Source of the DNA: UBA8514 sp034933685
Lineage (GTDB): Bacteria; Bacillota; Clostridia; Lachnospirales; Anaerotignaceae
Assembly: GCA_034933685.1 (NCBI GenBank)
Contig: JAYFNB010000043.1
Coordinates: 1-64,000, forward strand
DNA: 64,000 bases
Direction of reading: 5' to 3'
Shown here: positions 25,650-34,415 of the stretch, piece after piece
Position numbering within the stretch: the first letter of the stretch is position 1
Layout: each line of letters opens with the position of its first letter
Notes under the pieces: model-generated
Database searches by the model: none
What the model saw: only the letters and a program-made list of their open reading frames with translations
What the model was told of the DNA's origin: nothing
Made by a program: the position numbers and the translations under genes

Positions 25650-26246
25650 TTAAAGCCTCCCAAAGTTTTCAAGTATTTTAAGCCCTGTATCTCCGCTTTT
25701 TTCAGGGTGAAATTGTAAAGCAAAAACATTGCCTTTTTGTGCCGCAACCTGTATCTCTTTTCCGTAAAAGCATGTTGCACTAACCACAGGGTCAGTAGTT
25801 TCTAAATAATAGGAGTGAACAAAGTACACATATGGCTCATCTCCAAGACCTTCAAAAAGAGGACTCCTCATTTTCACATCCAACGAATTCCATCCAATTT
25901 GAGGAATTTTCACTGTATCCGGCAGTCTAACAATTTCTCCTGAAATAAGGCCTAGACCTTCATATTCGCCATTTTCGTAACTTTTGTCAAACATCATCTG
26001 CATTCCAAGGCAAATGCCTAAAAAAGGCTTGTTCTGCTCCACTATTTTGTAAATAACCTTGTCTATTTTCTTTTCGCGTATAGTCTTGATTGCATCACAA
26101 AATGCTCCAACACCAGGTAAAACCACTTTATCCGCTTCTTCAATAACCTTTGGGTCATCAGAAATAATAGCTTCAAAACCTAAAAATTCAAATGCCTTCT
26201 GCACACTTCTTAAATTGCCCATTCCATAGTCAATAATAGCTATCAA
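25650..26246 (-). CDS. hisH: Imidazole glycerol phosphate synthase glutaminase subunit
   Basis: 198 aa class I glutamine amidotransferase. Nucleophile Cys in GICLGMQ, His and Glu in LQFHPEKSGD, oxyanion PGVGAF. Supplies ammonia to HisF. Five bases downstream of hisB. Confidence 0.97.
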   Translation of the reverse strand: MIAIIDYGMGNLRSVQKAFEFLGFEAIISDDPKVIEEADKVVLPGVGAFCDAIKTIREKKIDKVIYKIVEQNKPFLGICLGMQMMFDKSYENGEYEGLGLISGEIVRLPDTVKIPQIGWNSLDVKMRSPLFEGLGDEPYVYFVHSYYLETTDPVVSATCFYGKEIQVAAQKGNVFALQFHPEKSGDTGLKILENFGRL

Positions 26247-26251
26247 TCTGC

Positions 26252-26842
26252 CTACACCTCCAGCATTCCTTTTGTAGAAAGAACGCCATCAATTCTTTCG
26301 TCATATGATGTTGCAATGTCCAACGCCTTTGCAAATGCTTTAAAAATAGCTTCTGCAATATGATGATTATTCTTTCCTGCAAGCATTTTAAAATGAAGGT
26401 TCATTCCTGCATTGTTAACCACTGCCCTAAAAAATTCCTCAATCATTTCTGTATCCATATCACCAATTCTGTCTGTCGAAAACTCCACATCGAAGTTTAA
26501 GTAAGGTCTTCCGCTGATATCAAGTGAGCATAATATAAGGGTTTCGTCCATAGGCAGAATGAAACTGCCATAGCGCTTAATACCAGCCTTATCCCCAAGC
26601 GACTTGCTTAAACATTTGCCAAACACAATTCCAATGTCCTCAATGGTATGATGGCAGTCTACCTCAAGGTCGCCCTTTGCCTCACATTTAAAATCAATAA
26701 ACCCGTGTTTAGAAACATGTGTAAGCATGTGGTCAAAAAATCCTACTCCTGTTGAAATTTCGTTAATACCCTTTCCATCAATATTCATTTCCATAGAAAT
26801 TTTTGTTTCAAGGGTATCTCTATTTATTTGTGCTACACGCAT
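26252..26842 (-). CDS. hisB: Imidazoleglycerol-phosphate dehydratase
   Basis: 196 aa single-domain HisB, without the histidinol-phosphatase domain found in enterobacteria. Repeated metal-binding motifs GFFDHMLTHV, CHHTIED and KNNHHIAEAIFKA. GGAGGTG before the ATG. The 125-base gap to hisD holds a candidate internal promoter. Confidence 0.97.
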   Translation of the reverse strand: MRVAQINRDTLETKISMEMNIDGKGINEISTGVGFFDHMLTHVSKHGFIDFKCEAKGDLEVDCHHTIEDIGIVFGKCLSKSLGDKAGIKRYGSFILPMDETLILCSLDISGRPYLNFDVEFSTDRIGDMDTEMIEEFFRAVVNNAGMNLHFKMLAGKNNHHIAEAIFKAFAKALDIATSYDERIDGVLSTKGMLEV

Positions 26843-26916
26843 ATTACACCTCCCTCAAGATATCTGTTCAAAACTGACCAAAACAGATTGGTATAATTTA
26901 GATAAATTTACCTTAT

Positions 26917-26945
26917 ATTTTACTACTTTTTGATAAATAAAGCAA
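26917..26945 (-). promoter_or_regulatory. Candidate internal promoter before hisB
   Basis: Minus strand TTGCTT (26940-26945), 17-base spacer, TAAAAT (26917-26922) in the only sizeable gap of the his operon. The -35 is imperfect. Confidence 0.45.
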
Positions 26946-26967
26946 TAATTCAGTTTAATATTTGTTA

Positions 26968-28257
26968 TTACTTTCTAATACGAATCGCATTAGCATGGGC
27001 GGTTAAGCCTTCTGCATTTGCAAAATCAATAATATCCTGCTGTAATGCTAAAAGTGCGTTTTTGCTAAAGGAAATAATACTGCTCTTTTTAATAAAATCA
27101 TCTATTGATAATGGAGAGAAGAACCTTGCTGTGCCACCTGTAGGTAAAACGTGGTTAGGCCCTGCCATATAATCTCCTAGAGGTTCTGGTGAATAATGCC
27201 CCATAAATATTGCCCCTGCGTTTTGTACCAATGTAAGTAACTCAAATGGAGATGCTGTGCAAAGTTCCATATGCTCTGGTGCAATGCCGTTGGATATTTC
27301 ACAAGCTTTCTCTATTGTATCTACAACAATAATTGCACCAAAATTATTTATAGATTTCTCAATAATCTCTTTTCTTTCAAGCACTGCCGTCTGCTTTTCA
27401 ATTTCACACTGAACCTCTTTTGCAAGTTTTTCTTCTGTGGTAATTAAAATTGCACTTGCAAGTTCGTCATGTTCTGCCTGACTAAGCATGTCCGCCGCCA
27501 CATATTCTGCATTGGCACTGTTGTCTGCAATAATAAGTATTTCACTTGGTCCTGCAACGGAATCTATGTTAACGTGTCCGTAAACAGTTCTTTTTGCAAT
27601 GGCAACAAAAATATTCCCTGGACCGCAAATTTTATCTACCTTTGGAACACTTTCAGTTCCGTATGCTAAAGCGGCAATTGCCTGTGCGCCACCAATTTTA
27701 AATATTTCAGTAACTCCAGCCTCAACTGCGGCAACAATGGTTGTTGGGTAAACTCTACCATCTTTTTGTGCAGGCGTTGTCATATAAATATTTTTTACAC
27801 CAGCTACGTGTGCCGGAATAACATTCATTATTACGCTTGAAGGATATGCGGCTTTTCCGCCCGGAACATATACACCCACATTTTCTAGTGGACGTATAAG
27901 CTGACCAAGAATTTCTCCATTAGGGTTTGGCTCAAACCAGCTATTAATTTTTTGCTTCTGATGAAATTCCTTAATTCTTGTTGCCGCATGGCGAATAACT
28001 CTAATTAAATCTTCATTCACCTGCGTATAGGCATATTCAATTTCTTCTTTGCTTACCTTTATACTTGAAGCATCAATATCAATTTTATCAAATTGCTTTG
28101 TGTAGTTAAAAACAGCCTTGTCACCGTTTTTATGTACATCTGCAAGTATTTTATCTACAATTTCCTGCACATTTCCATGTTCAAGCTGAGAACGGGATAA
28201 AATCTGTTCAACAATTTTTTTTCCATCTTCCGTTTCATATCTAATTATAGGTATCAT
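26968..28257 (-). CDS. hisD: Histidinol dehydrogenase
   Basis: 429 aa, full length. Last two steps of histidine synthesis, NAD+-dependent, zinc enzyme. Family signatures include VYVPGGKAAYPSSVIMN, the PS00611-like stretch with AGPSEILI, DMLSQAEHDE and the C-terminal GPNHVLPTGGTARFFSPL. Ribosome site GGAGG lies inside the end of hisG, and the genes overlap by 4 bases. Confidence 0.97.
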   Translation of the reverse strand: MIPIIRYETEDGKKIVEQILSRSQLEHGNVQEIVDKILADVHKNGDKAVFNYTKQFDKIDIDASSIKVSKEEIEYAYTQVNEDLIRVIRHAATRIKEFHQKQKINSWFEPNPNGEILGQLIRPLENVGVYVPGGKAAYPSSVIMNVIPAHVAGVKNIYMTTPAQKDGRVYPTTIVAAVEAGVTEIFKIGGAQAIAALAYGTESVPKVDKICGPGNIFVAIAKRTVYGHVNIDSVAGPSEILIIADNSANAEYVAADMLSQAEHDELASAILITTEEKLAKEVQCEIEKQTAVLERKEIIEKSINNFGAIIVVDTIEKACEISNGIAPEHMELCTASPFELLTLVQNAGAIFMGHYSPEPLGDYMAGPNHVLPTGGTARFFSPLSIDDFIKKSSIISFSKNALLALQQDIIDFANAEGLTAHANAIRIRK

Positions 28258-28901
28258 TTTTCTACCTCCTTAATCAGCTTTCGTATTTGGTCTATTACGT
28301 TCATTATTCTTTCATGCTCCATCTTCATTGAAACCCTGTTAACAATTACCCTTGCGCTAAGGGGACAAATATCCTCTAAAACCTCAAGGCCATTTTCTTT
28401 TAATGTTGCACCGCTTTCAACAATATCAACAATAACATCAGAAAGACCAACAATTGGCGCAAGCTCTACTGAGCCATTAAGCTTAATAATTTCAACCGTA
28501 TGCTGTTTTTGGTGATAAAAGTAGTCTGTGGCAATTTTAGGATATTTTGTAGCAACACGAAGTGTATGGCATTTATCCATCTTTTCACGCATTTCTGGTG
28601 GACCTGCAACAGCCATTTTGCACTTGCCAAGGTTTAAGTCCAGCATTTCGTATATATTTCTATCTTCTTCCATAATTGTATCTTTACCAACAACGCCAAT
28701 GTCTGCCGCACCATGCTCTACATAAGTTGGAACATCACTGGTTTTTGCCAAAAATATCTTTAAGCCTAATTCTTCATTCACAAAAATAAGCTTTCTACTT
28801 TTTTCTTTCATTTCCTCGCAAGGCATACCAATTCTTTCAAGCAAATTCATTGTTTGTTCCGCAAGCCTACCCTTGGCAAGGGCAAATGTTAAATATCTCA
28901 T
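28254..28901 (-). CDS. hisG: ATP phosphoribosyltransferase catalytic subunit (short form)
   Basis: 215 aa HisG of the short type, which lacks the C-terminal regulatory domain and needs HisZ. First committed step of histidine synthesis. Motifs: LTFALAKGRLAEQ at the start, the PRPP-binding DVIVDIVESGATLKENGL near residue 155. Overlaps hisZ by 4 bases, consistent with an HisZ-HisG complex. Confidence 0.96.
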   Translation of the reverse strand: MRYLTFALAKGRLAEQTMNLLERIGMPCEEMKEKSRKLIFVNEELGLKIFLAKTSDVPTYVEHGAADIGVVGKDTIMEEDRNIYEMLDLNLGKCKMAVAGPPEMREKMDKCHTLRVATKYPKIATDYFYHQKQHTVEIIKLNGSVELAPIVGLSDVIVDIVESGATLKENGLEVLEDICPLSARVIVNRVSMKMEHERIMNVIDQIRKLIKEVEK

Positions 28902-30184
28902 TTTTCTTCCTCCCTCTGTGGCTTAACCAAATCGTCAATTGTTATATCAGAGGTCATTACACCTATTTCATCTAAAATTTTTACATATTTAATGTTTACA
29001 GAATCAACGAAATATAAAAGGCTTTCCATTCCTCGTTCCTTTGCATAGCTAAGGTTTTCTTCATAATCATTGCCTATAAGGCTGTTTTCTAACTTAATTC
29101 CACTTTCCCTGTAAATGTCTGCTATTTTAAGCGCTGTTGACTTTCCTTCAGAAGTATAAGCCACCATAGCCTTTGTGCCTTCAACACCCAAGTCCACTTT
29201 GTTGTTTTCAAGTACATTTAAAACCTCATTAACCTTTATTCCAAAACCAACAGCAGGTATTTTTTTGCCAAACTGCTCTACAAGGTTGTCATAACGCCCG
29301 CCGTCTAAAATAGAACATCCTGTACCATAAGTATATCCTCTAAAAATAATGCCCGTGTAGTAATTAAGGCTGTTAACCATGCCAAGGTCAAACACCACGT
29401 AATCCTCAACGCCATATAATTTAAGGCTGTCGTAAAGATTTTCCATTTCCCTAAGGGCTATTAATGCTTCCTTACTTTTTGTAAGACGAACTGCCTCAGC
29501 AATTACATTTTTTGTTCCAACCATTTTAGGAAGTTTTATAAAAAGCTGTTTAATATTTTCATCAATGTTTTTGTCTTCAATAAGGCTTTCAACACCAACA
29601 TAATTTCTTTTTGCAACCATATTTTTAAGCTCATTGCAATCTTCTTGCAAAAGCCCTGTTTCTTCTAAAATGCTTTTAAAAAATTGAACCTGACCTATGT
29701 GCAGCCTAAATTCCTTAACACCTGTTGCAAGTATGCTTTTTACTGCAAGGGCAATTACTTCTGCATCGGCATCTGTGCTGTCCACACCCATAAGCTCTAT
29801 TCCAGCCTGCGGAAACTCGCATAATTTACCTTGATAGCTTTCGCTGTATCGAAAAGCGTTGCCAAAATACGAAAATCTTAAAGGGCCTGTTGCTTTTGCG
29901 TATGCCGTTGCGGCAATTCTTGCAATTGGCGGTGTCATGTCGCTTCTAAGGGCAAGTGAGCTTCCGTTTCTGTCAAAAAACCTAAACATTTGCTTAGGAC
30001 TCGTACTTCCCATTTTTTCATCCGAAAAAACTTCAATATATTCAAACATAGGGCTTTCCACAGCATTATAGCCATATCCCTCAAACACTTTTTCAATTCT
30101 GGCACATACCTCTTTTTTTGCCATTGCCTCTTTGGGCAAAATATCTCTTACACCAATAGGTGTATGCAATTTAATGTTCAACAT
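28898..30184 (-). CDS. hisZ: ATP phosphoribosyltransferase regulatory subunit
   Basis: 428 aa HisRS-like paralogue without aminoacylation role; it activates short HisG and mediates histidine feedback. Residues TPIGVRDILPKEA, LRSDMTPPIARIA (where a true HisRS has the RPEGT motif) and FGIKVNEVLNVLE fit HisZ. Start taken at the ATG at 30184 because GGAGG lies 10 bases before it; an ATG three codons earlier touches the ribosome site. First gene of the operon. HisC and a histidinol-phosphatase are not in this cluster. Confidence 0.93.
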   Translation of the reverse strand: MLNIKLHTPIGVRDILPKEAMAKKEVCARIEKVFEGYGYNAVESPMFEYIEVFSDEKMGSTSPKQMFRFFDRNGSSLALRSDMTPPIARIAATAYAKATGPLRFSYFGNAFRYSESYQGKLCEFPQAGIELMGVDSTDADAEVIALAVKSILATGVKEFRLHIGQVQFFKSILEETGLLQEDCNELKNMVAKRNYVGVESLIEDKNIDENIKQLFIKLPKMVGTKNVIAEAVRLTKSKEALIALREMENLYDSLKLYGVEDYVVFDLGMVNSLNYYTGIIFRGYTYGTGCSILDGGRYDNLVEQFGKKIPAVGFGIKVNEVLNVLENNKVDLGVEGTKAMVAYTSEGKSTALKIADIYRESGIKLENSLIGNDYEENLSYAKERGMESLLYFVDSVNIKYVKILDEIGVMTSDITIDDLVKPQREEEK

Positions 30185-30234
30185 AGAATTCATTCCTCCG
30201 CTTTATCGCTCTATTGCTTCATCATGCTAAAGTA

Positions 30235-30250
30235 TAGTATACATATACTA
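30235..30250. promoter_or_regulatory. Palindrome overlapping the his promoter, candidate operator
   Basis: TAGTATA-CA-TATACTA, a perfect 7-2-7 inverted repeat covering the -10 element and part of the spacer. The leader to hisZ is only about 45 bases, too short for a T-box, so a repressor is the more likely control. TrpR-like HisR/YerC proteins have been proposed for Firmicute his operons, but I do not know that this sequence is their site. Confidence 0.5.
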
Positions 30251-30264
30251 CGTATTTTTGTCAA
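30236..30264 (-). promoter_or_regulatory. Histidine operon promoter
   Basis: Minus strand TTGACA (30259-30264), 17-base spacer, TATACT (30236-30241). Confidence 0.8.
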
Positions 30265-30379
30265 ATAATTTTATCAAATTTTGCAACGCGCCAACTTAGT
30301 CTAATCATTACTTCCTTAGTTTACCATACTATTTATGCTTGTACAATCAATCCCTATTACAACTTAACAATTGGCATAA

Positions 30380-30414
30380 TAAAAACGGTCACTCCAATTA
30401 TACGAAGTAACCGT
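30380..30414 (-). terminator. Terminator after nrdR
   Basis: Minus-strand 9-bp stem (30406-30414 with 30385-30393, one G-U) followed by TTTTTATT, 7 bases beyond the nrdR stop. The stretch 30265-30379 between it and the his promoter shows nothing else. Confidence 0.85.
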
Positions 30415-30420
30415 CTTTCT

Positions 30421-30900
30421 TCATTCATCTTTGCTCTTGTTCTCATTTTTTTCATTCAGCATTTTTGCAAGTTCGTTCATAAAAGTATTAATATCTTTAA
30501 ATTGCCTGTAAACCGAAGCAAACCTAACATAAGCAATTTCATCTATCGCCTTAAGTCTATCCATAACCATTGTGCCTATATCTTTACTGGCAATTTCCTT
30601 TTCCATACTGCTCATCACTGCATTTTCAACGTCGTCAGCAATTTCTTCCATCTGCTTTACAGTTATTGGGCGTTTGTTGCAACTTTTCATAATCCCACCC
30701 AAAAGCTTGGTTTTATCGAAGGTTTCCCTTGTGCCATTGTTTTTAATAACAGTCATAGGTATCGTATCAATTCTTTCATATGTTGTAAATCTTTTACCAC
30801 AATTATCACAAAGTCTGCGCCTTCTTATGGTAGCATTATCGTCCTGACTTCTGGAATCTATTACCCTTGTATCATCATTGTTGCAAAATGGACACTTCAC
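30421..30900 (-). CDS. nrdR: Ribonucleotide reductase regulator NrdR
   Basis: 159 aa. N-terminal zinc ribbon with Cys3, Cys6, Cys31 and Cys34, then an ATP-cone domain (about 49-139: VIKNNGTRETFDKTKLLGG) that senses ATP/dATP. Represses ribonucleotide reductase operons when dATP is high. GTG start with GGAGG 7 bases upstream. The likely target nrdD-nrdG lies 650 bases away in the opposite direction. Confidence 0.97.
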   Translation of the reverse strand: MKCPFCNNDDTRVIDSRSQDDNATIRRRRLCDNCGKRFTTYERIDTIPMTVIKNNGTRETFDKTKLLGGIMKSCNKRPITVKQMEEIADDVENAVMSSMEKEIASKDIGTMVMDRLKAIDEIAYVRFASVYRQFKDINTFMNELAKMLNEKNENKSKDE

Positions 30901-30931
30901 CAGTACTCCTCCTCATTTGTATATATATAGA

Positions 30932-30960
30932 AGTATAAATCACAATTTCCATCTGGTCAA
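30932..30960 (-). promoter_or_regulatory. nrdR promoter
   Basis: Minus strand TTGACC (30955-30960), 17-base spacer, TATACT (30932-30937). Confidence 0.7.
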
Positions 30961-31009
30961 CAAAATTAATATGCATTTTGCCTGCCCTAAATCATCAGCA
31001 ACACAAGTA

Positions 31010-31270
31010 TTAATCAAGACCACAAAGTACTTCCTCTATAACAACGTCAACCAATATAATATCGTCACCTATTTTTCTTATGCATTCCCACGGAATTCTA
31101 TACTCGCGTTCTCTGCAAAAAAATCCAATATATCTGTTTCCCTCAGGAACAATTATTTTGCATATTTTTCCATGCCTCATGTCAATTTCTAAATCGCATA
31201 CAAAGCCAAGGCGCATACCATCACAAACATTTATAACCTCCTTTTTTCTAAAGCAACTAAAGGTTTCCAT
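31010..31270 (-). CDS. YlmC/YmxH family sporulation protein (PRC-barrel)
   Basis: 86 aa small cytosolic protein. The opening FRKKEVINVCDGMRLGFV and the ending IPWECIRKIGDDIILVD are the family signatures of the PRC-barrel YlmC/YmxH group. These are widespread in spore-formers and annotated as sporulation proteins without a defined biochemical role. AGGGGGA before ATG. Lies between nrdR and nrdD; any link to nucleotide metabolism is not evident. Confidence 0.85.
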   Translation of the reverse strand: METFSCFRKKEVINVCDGMRLGFVCDLEIDMRHGKICKIIVPEGNRYIGFFCREREYRIPWECIRKIGDDIILVDVVIEEVLCGLD

Positions 31271-31376
31271 AAAAATCCCCCTATTTTATGTATTATTACA
31301 ATTTTATAAATTTATTTAAAAGTATATACCAATATTTTTAAGTATGTTCTCAAATATTTTTATTCAATATTTTGTA

Positions 31377-31405
31377 TTGACGTTTGGTCTCTTTCGTTTT
31401 ACAAT
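31377..31405 (+). promoter_or_regulatory. nrdD promoter
   Basis: TTGACG (31377-31382), 17-base spacer, TACAAT (31400-31405). The transcript would have a leader of about 130 bases. Confidence 0.75.
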
Positions 31406-31422
31406 ATATATGTACATCACCT

Positions 31423-31456
31423 AAGGTATCAACACTACATATAGTGTTGGTGCCTT
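31423..31456 (+). promoter_or_regulatory. NrdR-type box and 15-bp hairpin in the nrdD leader
   Basis: ACACTACATATAGTGT (31432-31447) closely matches the NrdR box pattern ACACWATATNTWGTGT. It is centred about 32 bases from an AT-rich degenerate half-match overlapping the -10 (TACAATATATATGTA), the usual spacing of paired NrdR sites. Extending outward it forms a 15-bp RNA stem (31423-31437 with 31442-31456, two G-U pairs) with a CATA loop. Confidence 0.65.
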
Positions 31457-31487
31457 GAATTATGTATATAGATTTGTATCTAAAAAT

Positions 31488-31502
31488 GCCGCTAACAGCG
31501 GC
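31488..31502 (+). promoter_or_regulatory. GC-rich hairpin upstream of nrdD
   Basis: GCCGCT-AAC-AGCGGC followed by TTTAATTA, about 42 bases before the nrdD ATG. Strong short stem with a poor T tract; could be a leaky terminator/attenuator or an mRNA-stabilising stem. Confidence 0.5.
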
Positions 31503-31544
31503 TTTAATTACCTAATACCATAATTTTGACAGGAGGAAATAATA

Positions 31545-33875
31545 ATGATAATAACCATAAAAAAGAGAGATGGCCGTACTGCACCCTTTGATTTAAACAA
31601 AATAGCTACCGCCATTAACAAATCTTTTGAAGCAACCACAGGACGCAAAGAAGCTAGTGTTTGCTTAGCCCTTGCTGAAGAGGTTCAGCAGACTTTTGAA
31701 CTTGCAGGTAATGCCAACCCAACAGTGGAACAAATACAAGATATAGTAGAGAAGGTTCTTATAGACCATGGCTATGTTCGTACTGCAAAAAGCTATATTC
31801 TTTACCGTGCAGAACGCTCAAGAATAAGAGATATGAATAATCGTCTTATGAAAACTTATGACGACATAACATTTAAAGATACAAATGAGAGCGATATAAA
31901 ACGTGAAAACGCTAATATAGATGGAAACACAGCAATGGGAACAATGCTTAAATACGGTTCAGAGGGTGCTAAACACTTTTATGAAATGTTTGTTTTAAAG
32001 CCTGAACATTCAAAAGCTCATGCCGAGGGTGATATCCATATCCACGATTTGGACTTTTATACCCTTACAACTACCTGCTGTCAAATTGATATTATAAAGC
32101 TTTTTAAAAATGGCTTTTCCACCGGCCACGGAACACTTCGTGAGCCAAATGACATTACAAGCTATGCTGCCCTTGCTTGCATAGCAATACAAAGCAACCA
32201 AAATGACCAGCACGGTGGACAGTCCATTGTAAATTTTGACTATGGCCTTGCTCCAGGTGTAAAAAAGACATTTAAAAAGAGATATTTTACTGCTATGGGA
32301 AATTCCCTAGAGCTTATTTGTGATGCAGACTCTGACGCTGTGAAAACACTTTTGGAAAAAGAGCTTGAAAGCAAGGGCTTCATACCTGCTCTTGATGAAA
32401 GCGAAGAATATAACGAAAAGCAAAGGGAAGTTCTCCTTGCCAACGGCTATGAAGAAGCCGCAATTGAGCGCGCAGAAAAATATGCGCGTGAAAAAGCAGT
32501 TGCAGGTACAGACCGCGCAACCTATCAGGCAATGGAAGCACTTATTCACAACCTTAACACAATGCACTCTCGCGCAGGGGCTCAAACACCTTTTTCCTCC
32601 ATTAACTATGGCATGGATACTTCTTCCGAAGGACGAATGGTTGTAAAAAACATGTTGCTTGTTACCGAAAAAGGTCTTGGAAACGGTGAAACACCTATTT
32701 TCCCAATACAAATTTTTAGAGTTAAGGATGGTATAAACTTTAACCCTGGTGAACCAAATTATGACCTTTTCCAACTCTCATGCAAAGTAAGTGCAAAGCG
32801 CCTTTTCCCAAACTTCTCTTTTCAGGATGCACCTTTTAATCTTCAATACTATAAAGGAACTCCTGAAACTGAAATTTCATACATGGGCTGCCGTACAAGG
32901 GTTATGGCAAACGCTTACGATAAAACAAAGGAAATTAGTAATGGACGTGGAAATTTAAGCTTTACAACAATTAACCTTCCACGACTGGGTATACTTGCAA
33001 ACAAAAATATGGATTGGTTCTATAACGAATTAGACAGAAAAATTGAGCTGGTAGTGGAACAGCTTTTGGAGCGTTTTGAAATTCAGTGTAAGAAAAAGGT
33101 TCATAACTATCCATTCCTTATGGGTGAAGGCGTGTGGATTGACAGCGAAAAGTTAGGCTATAATGATGAAGTACGAGAAATTCTTAAGCACGGAACTCTT
33201 TCCGTTGGCTTTATCGGCCTTGCAGAATGTTTAAAAGCCCTAATTGGCATGCACCATGGTGAAAGTGAAATTGCTCAGAACTTGGGGTTAGACATTATTA
33301 GCCACATGAGAAAACGTTTGGATAGCATAACGCAAAAATACAAATTAAACTTTACCCTGCTTGCAACACCTGCCGAAGGCTTATCTGGCAGATTTATAAG
33401 GCTAGACAAGCAAAAATTCGGTATTATTGAAGGTATAACAGACAGAGAATACTACACAAACAGCTTCCATATTCCCGTTTATTACCCAATTGGTGCTTAC
33501 AAAAAAATTCAGCTTGAAGCACCATATCATGCTCTTACAAATGCAGGTCATATTTCTTATGTAGAGCTTGATGGTGACCCATCCGAAAACCTTGAGGCCT
33601 TTGAAAAAATTGTTCGCTGCATGAAGGAATCAGGCATGGGCTATGGCTCCATTAACCACCCTGTAGACCGTGATCCATGCTGTGGCTTTAACGGTATTAT
33701 TGGTGATACATGCCCTAAGTGCGGAAGAAAAGAAAACGAGGGTGATGTTGGTTTTCAGCGTATTCGCCGTATAACCGGCTACCTTGTTGGTACAATAGAA
33801 CGATTTAATGATGCAAAACGTGCAGAAGTTAATGACCGTGTTAAGCATTCTCTAGCTGAGGAAGTTGAATTATAA
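31545..33875 (+). CDS. nrdD: Anaerobic ribonucleoside-triphosphate reductase
   Basis: 776 aa class III reductase. N-terminal ATP-cone (1-90, KKRDGRTAPFDLNKI) for allosteric control. The large catalytic barrel follows, with the substrate-site region TTTCCQIDI. Near the C terminus are the zinc-binding Cys groups (DPCCGF and CPKCGR), and finally the glycyl-radical loop RRITGYLVGT with Gly745. Makes dNTPs from NTPs without oxygen, so it marks an anaerobic lifestyle. GGAGG before ATG. The stop overlaps the nrdG start by one base. Confidence 0.98.
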   Translation: MIITIKKRDGRTAPFDLNKIATAINKSFEATTGRKEASVCLALAEEVQQTFELAGNANPTVEQIQDIVEKVLIDHGYVRTAKSYILYRAERSRIRDMNNRLMKTYDDITFKDTNESDIKRENANIDGNTAMGTMLKYGSEGAKHFYEMFVLKPEHSKAHAEGDIHIHDLDFYTLTTTCCQIDIIKLFKNGFSTGHGTLREPNDITSYAALACIAIQSNQNDQHGGQSIVNFDYGLAPGVKKTFKKRYFTAMGNSLELICDADSDAVKTLLEKELESKGFIPALDESEEYNEKQREVLLANGYEEAAIERAEKYAREKAVAGTDRATYQAMEALIHNLNTMHSRAGAQTPFSSINYGMDTSSEGRMVVKNMLLVTEKGLGNGETPIFPIQIFRVKDGINFNPGEPNYDLFQLSCKVSAKRLFPNFSFQDAPFNLQYYKGTPETEISYMGCRTRVMANAYDKTKEISNGRGNLSFTTINLPRLGILANKNMDWFYNELDRKIELVVEQLLERFEIQCKKKVHNYPFLMGEGVWIDSEKLGYNDEVREILKHGTLSVGFIGLAECLKALIGMHHGESEIAQNLGLDIISHMRKRLDSITQKYKLNFTLLATPAEGLSGRFIRLDKQKFGIIEGITDREYYTNSFHIPVYYPIGAYKKIQLEAPYHALTNAGHISYVELDGDPSENLEAFEKIVRCMKESGMGYGSINHPVDRDPCCGFNGIIGDTCPKCGRKENEGDVGFQRIRRITGYLVGTIERFNDAKRAEVNDRVKHSLAEEVEL

Positions 33876-34372
33876 TGAAAATAAAAATATCACAGGTTAT
33901 AAACGATTCAATAGTAGACGGCTCTGGCGTACGCCTTGCAGTATTTACCCAGGGCTGTATACATAATTGCCCTTCTTGCCATAATCCAAAAACCCATGAT
34001 ATAAACGGAGGCAAGGAAACGGATACCGAAAAAATAGCTAAGCTACTGGCTGATAATCCATTGCTGGACGGCGTTACCCTTACAGGAGGTGACCCGTTTA
34101 TGCAAGCGGAACAATGTGCGCAAATAGCAAAAGATGCTCATTCACTTGGGCTTAATGTATGGACGTATACAGGCTACACCTATGAACAGCTTTTGGATAA
34201 AAATGACCCACACTTTAATGCACTTATGGATAATACCGACGTACTTATTGACGGCAGGTTTATATTGGAGCAGCGTTCACTGGAGCTTAAATTTAGAGGA
34301 AGTAAAAACCAGAGAGTAATAGATTTGAATAAAACGCGTGAAACAGGAAATATTGTTGAGTTATATAAATAA
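33875..34372 (+). CDS. nrdG: Anaerobic ribonucleotide reductase activating protein
   Basis: 165 aa radical-SAM enzyme that installs the glycyl radical on NrdD. Cys28-x3-Cys32-x2-Cys35 (GCIHNCPSCH) binds the 4Fe-4S cluster, and TLTGGDPF is the SAM-binding motif. Translationally coupled to nrdD through TAATG. Confidence 0.97.
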   Translation: MKIKISQVINDSIVDGSGVRLAVFTQGCIHNCPSCHNPKTHDINGGKETDTEKIAKLLADNPLLDGVTLTGGDPFMQAEQCAQIAKDAHSLGLNVWTYTGYTYEQLLDKNDPHFNALMDNTDVLIDGRFILEQRSLELKFRGSKNQRVIDLNKTRETGNIVELYK

Positions 34373-34415
34373 ATAATGGATTTAATCACATGAAATCCTT
34401 TTAAGAAAAAAGGTG

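Noticed and set aside
30185..30420. T-box for the histidine operon
   Set aside because: Leader is about 45 bases and lacks a T-box sequence or antiterminator.
32307..32774. 155-codon minus-strand frame inside nrdD
   Set aside because: Shadow of a fully recognised gene; Cys/Phe-rich and without a ribosome site.
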